Positions 41,231-50,564 of a stretch of 64,000 nucleotides of DNA are shown in pieces; the first letter of the stretch is position 1, and every line of letters starts with the position of its first letter. A program made the position numbers and the translations under genes. The notes below the pieces were generated by a model. It saw only the letters and a list, made by a program, of their open reading frames with translations, did no database searches and was not told the origin of the DNA. Source of the stretch: Gammaproteobacteria bacterium (lineage in GTDB: Bacteria > Pseudomonadota > Gammaproteobacteria > Xanthomonadales > SZUA-36); the NCBI GenBank assembly GCA_024277815.1, contig JAJRUM010000019.1, positions 1 through 64,000 on the forward strand, written 5' to 3'.

Positions 41231-41971
41231 ATGAAGATTGAAATTTGTAATACCCAAAAAGAACTGGGGGTGCTGGCTGCAAAAATTGGCACGGTCGCCA
41301 TTCGCAAAGCCGCGGCCAGCAAAGACCGGGTAACGGCCATCCTGCCCACCGGTGCCAGCCAGTTCTCAATGTTTAAACAGTTAACCTCCGAACCCGATAT
41401 TCCGTGGCCACGTATTGATGTCTTTCACCTGGATGAATATGTGGGCATAGGTGACGACCACCCTGCCAGCTTCCGACGCTACCTGTACGATCGCCTGGTC
41501 GCAAAAGTCCCAAACCTGGGTTCTTTCCACGGTATCGAGGGAGATGCACAGGATATCGGGCAGGAGATCGCCAGGCTGAATGGCCTGCTCGGTGACAGGG
41601 GGGTTGATATCTGCTTCGCCGGGATAGGCGAGAACGGGCACCTGGCCTTTAATGACCCGCCCGCCGATTTCGCTACCACAGACCCCTATATCCAGGTGAG
41701 CCTTGATACCGTGTGCCGACAGCAGCAGGTCAACGAAGGCTGGTTTGAGAGCCTTGATGTTGTGCCGACTCAGGCCGTCACGATGAGCATCAGCCAAATG
41801 ATGAAAAGTGACTGTCTGATCATCACCGTACCGGAATCCCGTAAAGCAAAGGCTGTCAAAAATGCTCTCGAGAGTGCGGTCAGTCCACAGTTCCCGGCAT
41901 CCATACTGCAACAACATCCCAACTGCTACCTGTTGCTGGATCTTGATTCATCTGCCTTATTGAAAAAGTAG
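41231..41971 (+). CDS. nagB: Glucosamine-6-phosphate deaminase
   Basis: LPTGASQFSMFKQL; DVFHLDEYVGIGDDHPASFRRYLYDRLV; FAGIGENGHLAFNDPPADF. Confidence 0.92.
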   Translation: MKIEICNTQKELGVLAAKIGTVAIRKAAASKDRVTAILPTGASQFSMFKQLTSEPDIPWPRIDVFHLDEYVGIGDDHPASFRRYLYDRLVAKVPNLGSFHGIEGDAQDIGQEIARLNGLLGDRGVDICFAGIGENGHLAFNDPPADFATTDPYIQVSLDTVCRQQQVNEGWFESLDVVPTQAVTMSISQMMKSDCLIITVPESRKAKAVKNALESAVSPQFPASILQQHPNCYLLLDLDSSALLKK

Positions 41972-41977
41972 CAACCA

Positions 41978-43144
41978 ATGAACGGCGACAGCGGCATACC
42001 AAACCCCCGGCGGTCACCGTCTTCGCAAATACTTGATACGGGCAATGAGTACCTGGCCGTCACCAAAGGCCCTGACCAACAGACCACCATTTCCCGCTAC
42101 TCACCCGGACCAGAATATGTTCCAACAGCCACAGCCGGCCTGGTGGATTTACAGGTAAACGGCTTTGCCGGCATAGACTTCAACAATGGCAACCTGAGTG
42201 CCAATGATATGGACCACGCTCTGGGCGCAATGCTCGCAACCGGCGTTACCACCTGCCTTCCCACCATCATCACCGCATCAGAACACTGTCTGCGTGAGCG
42301 ATTGATGGCATTGGACCAGGCGGTTACTGCAAGTGAGCTTGGCCCCCGAATGGTTCCTGGCTACCACCTTGAGGGCCCGTTCCTCAACCCCAAACCAGGC
42401 TATGCGGGCTGTCACCCGCCGCAGGAGATGGTCTTGCCGTCTGTCGAGCTTCTGCGCAGGCTCGAACAGGATCTGGCCCGGCCAATTCTCTATCTCACGC
42501 TGGCACCCGAACTTGACCGTGCACCCGAAATAATTCACTGGGCCGCCAGCCAGCATAAAATCGTCGGTGCCGGTCACTCAGCCGTCACTCAAAAATCACT
42601 TTCTGAGGCCATCGCCGCAGGCTTGAGTGTGGCAACACACCTCGGCAACGGGGTCGCCCAGGTACTACCAAAGTTTGACAACCCCGTTCAATGGCAACTT
42701 GCAGAAGACCGGGTAACCGGCTGCTTTATCGCCGATGGGGTACATATCCCCGCTCCGATCCTCAAGTCCTTGATACGTGCCAAGGGCATCAACCGGTCTG
42801 TGCTGGTCACCGATGCCATGGCGGCCGCTGCAGCGCCTGCAGGCACCTACTCCCTGGCCGGGATGGCCGTGGAATCCAATGACGCGGGTGTTGTGAACTT
42901 GAAGGACAGCCCCCTGCTGGCCGGTTCTGCACTCACCATGGGCAAGGCGGTGGCCAATATTACCCGCTGGGGAATTGCAGATTTTCGTTCTGCTTTGAGA
43001 ATGGCATGCGCCAACCCGCTGGGCCTGCTCGCGCCCGTACTTAAAGCGCACGACATTACCATCAACCTTGGCGAACTCGAATGGGGACATGACGGCCAAC
43101 CCCTGAAAACCAGCCTGGGTTACCCTCTTCCACCTGGTTTGTAA
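41978..43144 (+). CDS. nagA: N-acetylglucosamine-6-phosphate deacetylase
   Basis: DLQVNGFAGIDFNN; YHLEGPFLNPKPGYAGCHP; ATHLGNGV; VLVTDAMAAAAAPAGTYSL. Confidence 0.92.
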   Translation: MNGDSGIPNPRRSPSSQILDTGNEYLAVTKGPDQQTTISRYSPGPEYVPTATAGLVDLQVNGFAGIDFNNGNLSANDMDHALGAMLATGVTTCLPTIITASEHCLRERLMALDQAVTASELGPRMVPGYHLEGPFLNPKPGYAGCHPPQEMVLPSVELLRRLEQDLARPILYLTLAPELDRAPEIIHWAASQHKIVGAGHSAVTQKSLSEAIAAGLSVATHLGNGVAQVLPKFDNPVQWQLAEDRVTGCFIADGVHIPAPILKSLIRAKGINRSVLVTDAMAAAAAPAGTYSLAGMAVESNDAGVVNLKDSPLLAGSALTMGKAVANITRWGIADFRSALRMACANPLGLLAPVLKAHDITINLGELEWGHDGQPLKTSLGYPLPPGL

Positions 43145-43354
43145 CGGGCCCTGCATCCTTGGCATAGGCAGTTTGCGCTATGTTTTTCGCTAAAAGAAAA
43201 TGATAGCTTGATCATGCTAAGAGAGGTTTGGTTAGAGAATCCTGCCCAAGTGCATGGCTTTACCTTTCCGATCAGAGGCGCTATTGGTGGGGTTCGGGCG
43301 GCGGTTCCAACAGCCGCTCCGGCAGTTACATAAACTTGAAATGGGATATACGTC

Positions 43355-45649
43355 ATGAGAGTACACGTCAGAAAATTTATTGGTTTTGCTGCGCGCTTGA
43401 ATTTAACGCTGTTGTTTATTCTTGGCCTGGCGGCATTCTCCAGCCCGCTGGCGGCGCAAGACGCAGCCGGAGAAGGCTCTTTCGTTCTTGAGGAGGTCAT
43501 TGTCACCGCCCAGAAACGGGAAGAGAACCTGCAGGACGTACCCGTTGCGATCACGGCAATTACTGCCGACATGATCGACAGGGCCCGGATTGTATCCATT
43601 GAGGATATTGCCAACATATCAACGTCAGTTAACTGGCAACGGGGCCTCACCTCTTCCAACAGTACAGTCTCAATTCGTGGCGTGGGTACCATCAATTTTG
43701 GTACCGGCGTAGAATCCAGTGTGGGTATCGTCCAGGACGGCGTTGTTCTCAGTAAGCAGAATGAAGCTTTCGGCGACCTTTTCAACCTGGATCGCATTGA
43801 AGTGCTGCGCGGTCCCCAGGGCACCCTGTTTGGTAAAAATGCTTCTGCGGGTGTTATTCATCTGATCACCAGAGCGCCGACCGAAGAGTTTGAAAGCAAG
43901 GGCGACCTGTTCTACGGATCATTCAATGAAATAGTCGCCCGCGGCACCGTATCGGGAGCGCTGTCAGATTCCGGAAAAGTGCTGGGAAGAGTCACTGCCT
44001 ACTACCGCTCAGTTAATGGCAACGTCAACAATTTGTTTGATGGCTCAAAACTCAACGGCATTGACAGCAGTTACGGCATTCGTGGAAAACTGGCGTTTGA
44101 GGCCAGCGATAAACTTAATTTCCTCTTCATCGCCGACTATTCAAGCCTGAATTCAGACTGTTGTGCTGAGCCTTACCGGACATTGCCACCCAACACCAAT
44201 ATCTTTGGTATCCCGGGTGGTGATTTTAATGTCTACGATGCCGCTGCCGGTGCAGAAATCAGCCCATCCAGCCTTGATACATCCATTGACGCACCCGCAT
44301 TTGGCAACTACAAGAGCAGTGGTGTTTCCATGCAGGTCAACTATGACATGGAGTCTGGCCGGTTCATTTCGATCACTTCATTGCGTCAGTGGGAAGAAGA
44401 GAATAACAACGACATCGACTGGAGCCCGATTTCGGTTTTCCAGATCAATGGCGGACATAAAGAGCAGGATACATTTACCCAGGAGTTTCGCTTTGAGTCA
44501 GCTTCAGACGGCCCATGGGAATACGTCGCTGGCCTGTTCTACTATGACAACAAGGCTGTCAATGATTTCAACAGAACCTTTTTTGAAGTACTCAAACATG
44601 ATTTTGATACGACCAATAACACGCTCAACTATGCCGGGTTTGGTGACCTGCGTTACACCTTCGATACCGGTACAACGGTGGCGGTTGGTGCTCGCTGGCA
44701 GCATGAAAAAATTGACTACAAAGCCAACGCGCAAAGAACGGGGTTCAATACCGAAGACTTCCCGGATCTGGCGACTTCATTCTCAGATAGTGCCACAACT
44801 TTCAAGACCTCTTTACAACAGGCCTTTGGCGAAAGCAGCATGGCCTATGTTTCCTTCTCACAGGGCTACAAAGGGCAGGCGCTTGACCTTGGCTCAGGCC
44901 TGAACCTGGCAGCTGCCGAGCGCTTTCCAATCGCGCCTGAAACTGTGGACTCCTGGGAAATTGGCATGAAATCAGAATTTCTTGACCATCGTCTGCGCTT
45001 CAACATCGTGGGCTTTTACTCCGACTTTAAAAACTTCCAAACCCAGGCTTTTGACAGCGAAGCATTGGCTTTCCGGATACTCAACGCCGGAGATGTACGC
45101 TCGAAGGGTATAGAAATTGAGTCTCAGTTAGCAGCTACAGAATCTCTCGTGCTGACCTTGAACGCCACGCTCCAGGATATCGAGATCATCAATATGGTCG
45201 ACGTTGGCTGTTATGCCGGACAAACTGAAGAGCAAGGGTGCTTCCCGGTACCGAATAGCCGCCGCAAAACCCAAAGTGTGGTTGGTGGAACCCTGCCTAA
45301 CGCACCTGACACCAAGATCTACGTTGCCGGCGACTGGACTGGAACGGCCGGAGCCTACGACAGCTTCGTAAACCTGAACTACACCTGGCAAAGTAAAGTG
45401 CTGTATGAATTGAACCAGAACCCACTGGCTTACCAGGACAGCTTTGGCATCACCAACCTCAGTTTTGGTTTACGCAAGCCGGATAGCGGGTTGGAACTGA
45501 CCCTCTATGTTAACAACATGCTGGATCAAAGCTACGTATCGTCCATCCGCGCGCCTGGCGGGCTTTGGGGTGGCTCAACCGGTACGGTACACCAGATACC
45601 GAGAGGTTCTGAGCGTACCTTTGGTATCAGGGTTGGCTTCTCTCGTTAG
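43355..45649 (+). CDS. TonB-dependent outer-membrane receptor
   Basis: FVLEEVIVTAQKREENLQDVPVAITAI (TonB box/plug); VLRGPQGTLFGKNASAGVIHLITR; C-terminal beta-barrel ending in RVGFSR. Confidence 0.94.
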   Translation: MRVHVRKFIGFAARLNLTLLFILGLAAFSSPLAAQDAAGEGSFVLEEVIVTAQKREENLQDVPVAITAITADMIDRARIVSIEDIANISTSVNWQRGLTSSNSTVSIRGVGTINFGTGVESSVGIVQDGVVLSKQNEAFGDLFNLDRIEVLRGPQGTLFGKNASAGVIHLITRAPTEEFESKGDLFYGSFNEIVARGTVSGALSDSGKVLGRVTAYYRSVNGNVNNLFDGSKLNGIDSSYGIRGKLAFEASDKLNFLFIADYSSLNSDCCAEPYRTLPPNTNIFGIPGGDFNVYDAAAGAEISPSSLDTSIDAPAFGNYKSSGVSMQVNYDMESGRFISITSLRQWEEENNNDIDWSPISVFQINGGHKEQDTFTQEFRFESASDGPWEYVAGLFYYDNKAVNDFNRTFFEVLKHDFDTTNNTLNYAGFGDLRYTFDTGTTVAVGARWQHEKIDYKANAQRTGFNTEDFPDLATSFSDSATTFKTSLQQAFGESSMAYVSFSQGYKGQALDLGSGLNLAAAERFPIAPETVDSWEIGMKSEFLDHRLRFNIVGFYSDFKNFQTQAFDSEALAFRILNAGDVRSKGIEIESQLAATESLVLTLNATLQDIEIINMVDVGCYAGQTEEQGCFPVPNSRRKTQSVVGGTLPNAPDTKIYVAGDWTGTAGAYDSFVNLNYTWQSKVLYELNQNPLAYQDSFGITNLSFGLRKPDSGLELTLYVNNMLDQSYVSSIRAPGGLWGGSTGTVHQIPRGSERTFGIRVGFSR

Positions 45650-45681
45650 CAACAACTAACCGGTCAGGCATACATTGCTTA

Positions 45682-45746
45682 TGCCGTACCCAGGCACAAA
45701 AAGGCCACTTCCTGTGAAGTGGCCTTTTTTATGCCTGGGTACGGCA
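45682..45746. terminator. Bidirectional terminator inside a 65-nt nested palindrome
   Basis: TGCCGTACCCAGGCA c AAAAAGGCCACTTC ctgt GAAGTGGCCTTTTTT a TGCCTGGGTACGGCA between convergent genes. Confidence 0.88.
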
Positions 45747-45751
45747 CCCGC

Positions 45752-47827
45752 TCATTTACTGGCACTGCGAGTATAAAAATCCTTCAATACGAAGAACGCC
45801 TGCTTCTTTTCTCCAGCTTCAGACACGATCCCTTTGCGATTGTAACCATCCTGGATACCGTTGAGTGGGCGCATCGCTGAACGAAAATCCATCAACAACC
45901 AGGGGGACATGCCTTGCACTTCCGAATTGCGACTCAGCATGTCCACCTGCTTCTCGTAAACCCTGGCCTGGTATTCTTCAGACCAGAGCTTGCCCGGCCC
46001 AAATTTTGATTGATAGCCCTTTTTTGCGCCAGCACCGAACTCGGAAATTATGATGGGCTTGCCAAATACATTGCGAAAGCGGATGTCATGCATGATCCCG
46101 AACATGACCCTGCGCGTGGTCCCCTCATCGACCGGCAACATCCTGCTGAGACCCGCTGAGTAATACCAGCCGAAGTATTCGTTGTAACCGATAATATCCA
46201 CAATATTGCCAAGCTTGTCATCGAGCATCACCTCAATTTCACTATTGAGTACCGCCTCTATATCATCACCAATCAGTTCATCAGCCATTGTTTGTAGCTG
46301 TTGGTGCGTTTGCGGGTCGTTGATTGTCGGATCGGTCAGCATCTCAGCCACCAGGCGCCGGGTCACCGCCGCAAACTCTTTCGCCATATCACCCACCAGC
46401 GCCGAGGCGATCGGCCGACCGCTCTCATCGACCGACCTCGCCAGTGCGGCCAGTTCACCAAGGAAAACCAGGCGCTGTTCCGACTGCGGCATGGTTTCGT
46501 TACCAATCGACCAGATAATCACCGCAGCCCGATTGAGGTCACGATAAATATTTGCTGACAGTTGGGTTTTTGCCAGCGCCAGTGTTCCCTTATTGGTCCA
46601 GTCAATCAGCGACACAATCGGGATCTCACTCCAGACCAGCAGGCCAAGTTCATCGGCAGTACGAACGGTATGCTCGTTGTGCGGGTAATGCGCGAGCCGC
46701 ACAAAATTTCCATTCAGCTCCTTGATCAGCCCAAGCTGGGCTTCGGCATCAGCCCGATCGAACGCAACACCCGGCTTCAGGTATGACGCCTCATGCATGT
46801 TGATGCCACGCAGGAATACAGGCTTACCATTGAGCAGTATCCGGCCGCCGGCAATTTTTATACTGCGGAAGCCAATGCGGTCCGGCACACTGTTACCGGT
46901 GGTAGAAATTTTGACCTCATAGCGCTTCGGGTGCGCTGGCGACCACAGTGCCAGATCCGCCTTGAATACCAGCCTGGCCAGGCCGTTTTGGTCGGTCTCT
47001 GCCACCACCCGAACACCGGCCTCACGGATACTCAATTCAACTTTACGACCTGCTGCAGCAGCACCATCAAGCTGCACCCAGGCCTTCAACGTGCCGGATT
47101 TCAGATCATCCAGCCAGACATGATACTGGCGCACAAACGTTTCCGGGACAGTGACCAGATTGACATCACGCGTGATACCGCTGTATTTGAAAAAGTCGGA
47201 GGTCTTGAGGGTTGGTACGGTCGTATCGTCAAGCCTGGCATCTACCCGCACAACCAGAAAGTTCTCGCCGTCGACCAACGCTGCCGTCGCCTCAACATTG
47301 AATGCTACGTAGCCCCCTTTGTGGGTGGCCAGTGGCTGTCCGTTCAGGTAGATATTGGCAGCGTAATTAACCCCGTCAAAATGGATGAAGTAACGCTTGT
47401 TGCCTTCCTTGACGACAGAAAAACTTCGCTGATACCAGACCACACCGCGGTACCGGAACAGGCGGTCATCCTGTGTATTCCAGTCCCCAGGAACGCGCAA
47501 CTGACGGCGCTCATCAAAGTGGTGCTCAAAATGCTCCATGCCGGTTGTCTGTTCGAGCCTCTCGAAGTAAGTCCCGCCAAAGCGACCAGCTTCGCCAACT
47601 TCATGTTCGTCAACGATGATGTTCCAGTCACCGTTGAGGGAAACAGTCTCACGACCTGCAACGTTCGTCAGCAATGCTGCCGGAGCAGCCAGCAGCGCGC
47701 TGGTTGAAGCAAATATCTCGGCAATATCGCGTGGTTTTTCGGTCTCTTTATCTGCTGCAACGAGCACCCCGCCAGTAATTATTGCCAACAACAGCGGCAA
47801 TATTTGTGCGGTTCTATTTTTCGTCAT
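45752..47827 (-). CDS. Glycoside hydrolase family 2, probable exported beta-glucuronidase
   Basis: Acid/base AVIIWSIGNETM; nucleophile KPIIISEFGAGAKKG; LWSEEYQ; DGYNRKGIV (N-x-K motif of uronate-specific GH2 enzymes); signal peptide. Confidence 0.88.
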   Translation of the reverse strand: MTKNRTAQILPLLLAIITGGVLVAADKETEKPRDIAEIFASTSALLAAPAALLTNVAGRETVSLNGDWNIIVDEHEVGEAGRFGGTYFERLEQTTGMEHFEHHFDERRQLRVPGDWNTQDDRLFRYRGVVWYQRSFSVVKEGNKRYFIHFDGVNYAANIYLNGQPLATHKGGYVAFNVEATAALVDGENFLVVRVDARLDDTTVPTLKTSDFFKYSGITRDVNLVTVPETFVRQYHVWLDDLKSGTLKAWVQLDGAAAAGRKVELSIREAGVRVVAETDQNGLARLVFKADLALWSPAHPKRYEVKISTTGNSVPDRIGFRSIKIAGGRILLNGKPVFLRGINMHEASYLKPGVAFDRADAEAQLGLIKELNGNFVRLAHYPHNEHTVRTADELGLLVWSEIPIVSLIDWTNKGTLALAKTQLSANIYRDLNRAAVIIWSIGNETMPQSEQRLVFLGELAALARSVDESGRPIASALVGDMAKEFAAVTRRLVAEMLTDPTINDPQTHQQLQTMADELIGDDIEAVLNSEIEVMLDDKLGNIVDIIGYNEYFGWYYSAGLSRMLPVDEGTTRRVMFGIMHDIRFRNVFGKPIIISEFGAGAKKGYQSKFGPGKLWSEEYQARVYEKQVDMLSRNSEVQGMSPWLLMDFRSAMRPLNGIQDGYNRKGIVSEAGEKKQAFFVLKDFYTRSASK

Positions 47828-47934
47828 AAGTACACCTGGTGGAATCCAGTAGTGGTCAGAAGTGCGCAGTCGCGGAAGCTCTTTCCTGAACCGGCAAAAC
47901 CAGAGAAAACAGCTGACAAAACTCTAGCACCTCT

Positions 47935-47948
47935 TGACACCGGTGTCA
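47935..47948. promoter_or_regulatory. LacI-type operator TGACACCGGTGTCA
   Basis: Perfect 14-nt palindrome between divergent GH2 and LacI genes; related copies upstream of uxaC. Confidence 0.75.
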
Positions 47949-47993
47949 CCTTCGATGCATAAAGGCTCTGTAGAAGTGCCAGGCGGGTGAACG

Positions 47994-49013
47994 GTGAGCA
48001 AACGACCAACTATAAATGATGTTGCAAGGTTATCCGGGGTATCCAAAAAAACGGTCTCCCGGGTAATCAATGACTCGCCAAATGTGACGCAAGATACCCG
48101 CATGAAAGTGCAGGCGATCATTGAGCAGCTTGATTATGCGCCGGACCCACAGGCCCGGGGGCTGGCGTTTCGGCGGTCATTTCTGATTGGCCTGGTATAT
48201 GACAACCCAAACGCGCTGTACATCTCGGATATCCAGGCCGGCATTCTGCGTGCGTGCCGTGGCACCGGTTATGAGTTGATCATGCACCCGGCCAGTTTTT
48301 CCGACCAGCGCCTGGTTGAAGATGTACAGCAATTCATTCAACGTGCGCGTCTGGATGGCATTATTCTGCTGTCACCCATATCCCAACTGGGCAAGCTGGC
48401 GCGTAACCTGAAGCGCCAACACTGCCCCTATGTCCGCATCTCGCCCAAGAAAATTGACAGCTGGCGAAATGTTGTCGTTTCTAACGACCGCAGTGGTGCA
48501 AGCCTGATGACAGACTATTTGATTGGACTAGGCCACCGGGAAATCAGCTTTGTACTCGGGCCCGCATCCAACCTGTCGTCACAGGAAAAGTTTGCAGGCT
48601 TTTGCGAAGCGATGCAGCAACACCGGATTCCCGTACGTAAGCGCTTGCTGGTCCAGGGGGCCAACACTTTTGCCTCTGGCGAGCTTGCCGGCAGTCAGGT
48701 ACTGGGCCGGGCAGTACCTCCCACTGCAATTTTTGCCAGCAACGACATGATGGCGCTGGGTGTACTGAAGACGGCTCAAATGATGGGGGTTGATGTGCCC
48801 CGGGCGCTGTCCGTTGCCGGCTACGATGACAGTGCGCATGCTTCCCTGGTCTGGCCTGACCTGACCACGGTTAACCAGTCGGTGGAATACATGGGAGACC
48901 TGGCCGCACAGAAGCTGATGTCTCAGCTGGCAACCCGGGAGGGAGCGGTACCTGCTGCAACTTCACGGGTACAACCGCAACTGGTTATCCGCCACTCAAC
49001 GGTCGCCATTTAG
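47994..49013 (+). CDS. LacI family transcriptional regulator
   Basis: PTINDVARLSGVSKKTVSRVINDSPNVTQDTRMKVQAIIEQLDYAPDPQARGLAFRRS. Confidence 0.95.
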   Translation: MSKRPTINDVARLSGVSKKTVSRVINDSPNVTQDTRMKVQAIIEQLDYAPDPQARGLAFRRSFLIGLVYDNPNALYISDIQAGILRACRGTGYELIMHPASFSDQRLVEDVQQFIQRARLDGIILLSPISQLGKLARNLKRQHCPYVRISPKKIDSWRNVVVSNDRSGASLMTDYLIGLGHREISFVLGPASNLSSQEKFAGFCEAMQQHRIPVRKRLLVQGANTFASGELAGSQVLGRAVPPTAIFASNDMMALGVLKTAQMMGVDVPRALSVAGYDDSAHASLVWPDLTTVNQSVEYMGDLAAQKLMSQLATREGAVPAATSRVQPQLVIRHSTVAI

Positions 49014-49052
49014 AGCCATGGCTTACCGTGTCAGGGTGTGGATTATTGCAGA

Positions 49053-49066
49053 TGACACCGGTTACC
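49053..49066. promoter_or_regulatory. Degenerate LacI-type operator (TGACACCGGTTACC)
   Basis: First 10 nt identical to the operator at 47935. Confidence 0.55.
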
Positions 49067-49075
49067 GTTACAGTG

Positions 49076-49089
49076 TGACACCGGTGGCA
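49076..49089. promoter_or_regulatory. Degenerate LacI-type operator (TGACACCGGTGGCA)
   Basis: 13 of 14 nt match to the operator at 47935; 33-46 nt upstream of uxaC start. Confidence 0.62.
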
Positions 49090-49121
49090 AACCTTCTTGA
49101 CAGACTGCAGGACCTGGACTT

Positions 49122-50564
49122 GTGAACGACAGACTACTCCACGAAGACCGACTCTTCCCCGCCGACCCAGGCACCAGAAATATTGCACGCGATCTCTACG
49201 CGCAGGTTAGACATCTGCCAATCGTCAGCCCCCATGGACATACCGATCCCCGCTGGTTTGCCGACAATGCAGCATTCAGTAACCCGACCGAGTTGCTGCT
49301 GGCCCCTGATCATTACCTTTACCGCATGCTGTATAGCCAGGGCATCAGCTTGCAACAACTGGCCGTGCCTGACCGAAACGGTGTCACACATACCGATCCA
49401 AGAGCAGCGTGGCATGTGTTTGCCGAGCACTATTACCTGTTCAGAGGTACGCCATCAGCCCTGTGGCTGGAGCACGTATTCGCAGGGTTGTTTGGTATTG
49501 ACCGGGTGCTGAATACAGCCAGTGCTGATTATTACTATGACATCATCGACACTGCACTCCAGCAGGCTGCATTCCGTCCCCGCGCATTGTTCGATGCCTT
49601 CAATATAGAGGTTCTGGCGACCACAGAATCCCCGCTTGATGCACTGGACCATCACCGCACAATCAATAACAGCGGCTGGCAGGGCCGGGTAATAACGACT
49701 TACCGCCCTGACCCGATCGTGGATCCTGAGTACGAGGACTTTGAGGCATCCCTGGCCACCTTCGGATCAATGACCGGCGAAAACACCTCAACCTGGCAGG
49801 GCTATTTGAACGCACACCGAACCCGCAGGGCGTATTTCAGGTCAATGGGGGCAACCGCGACAGACCATGGGCACCCCACCGCCCAGACGGCCGACCTGTC
49901 AGTTAGTGAATGCGAAACCCTGTTTGCAAAAATCCGCAACAGCAACGTGAGCGCCGACGACGCGGAACTGTTCCGTGCCCAGATGCTGACCGAGATGGCA
50001 CGGATGTCCATAGACGACGGCATGGTCATGCAAATTCATGCCGGGGCCCACCGCAACCACAACCGTTGGCTTCTGGCGCATTACGGCCGGGACAAGGGCG
50101 CAGATATTCCGCAGCGCGTCAATTTTGTAGATGGGCTGAAGCCCCTGCTGACCACACTGGGAAATGAGCCGGAACTGTCCATCATCCTCTTCAACCTCGA
50201 TGAATCCACCTACGCCAGAGAGCTCGCACCACTGGCCGGACACTACCCCTGCCTCAAGCTTGGGCCGCCCTGGTGGTTCTTTGACAGCCCCGAAGGTATG
50301 CGGCGCTTTCGCGAGTTAACCACGGAAACAGCCGGCTTTTACAACACGGTTGGTTTCAACGATGACACGCGTGCATTCCTTTCAATACCGGCGCGGCATG
50401 ATGTCGCACGCCGGTCAGACTGCAGTTTTCTGGCCCGCATGGTAGCGGAACACAGGATCCGGCGGGATGAGGCATTGGAGCTTGCAACCGAACTGGCCTA
50501 CAAGCTACCTAAGAAGGCCTATCGTCTTGATCAGCACACCAGCAGCGATGGCAGCCCGGTTTAG
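49122..50564 (+). CDS. uxaC: Glucuronate/uronate isomerase
   Basis: LPIVSPHGHTDPRWFADNAAFSNPTELLLAPDHYLYRMLYSQG; MQIHAGAHRNHN; NTVGFNDDTRAFLSIPARHDVARR. Confidence 0.95.
   Translation: MNDRLLHEDRLFPADPGTRNIARDLYAQVRHLPIVSPHGHTDPRWFADNAAFSNPTELLLAPDHYLYRMLYSQGISLQQLAVPDRNGVTHTDPRAAWHVFAEHYYLFRGTPSALWLEHVFAGLFGIDRVLNTASADYYYDIIDTALQQAAFRPRALFDAFNIEVLATTESPLDALDHHRTINNSGWQGRVITTYRPDPIVDPEYEDFEASLATFGSMTGENTSTWQGYLNAHRTRRAYFRSMGATATDHGHPTAQTADLSVSECETLFAKIRNSNVSADDAELFRAQMLTEMARMSIDDGMVMQIHAGAHRNHNRWLLAHYGRDKGADIPQRVNFVDGLKPLLTTLGNEPELSIILFNLDESTYARELAPLAGHYPCLKLGPPWWFFDSPEGMRRFRELTTETAGFYNTVGFNDDTRAFLSIPARHDVARRSDCSFLARMVAEHRIRRDEALELATELAYKLPKKAYRLDQHTSSDGSPV

Noticed and set aside
44163-44903. 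246-aa alternative-frame ORF inside the TonB receptor
   Set aside because: Same-strand out-of-frame shadow of a convincing 764-aa receptor; Ser/Thr/Arg-rich with no domain signature.
46793-47707. 304-aa plus-strand ORF antisense to the GH2 gene
   Set aside because: The GH2 frame has catalytic motifs and a signal peptide; the opposing ORF shows no recognisable domain.
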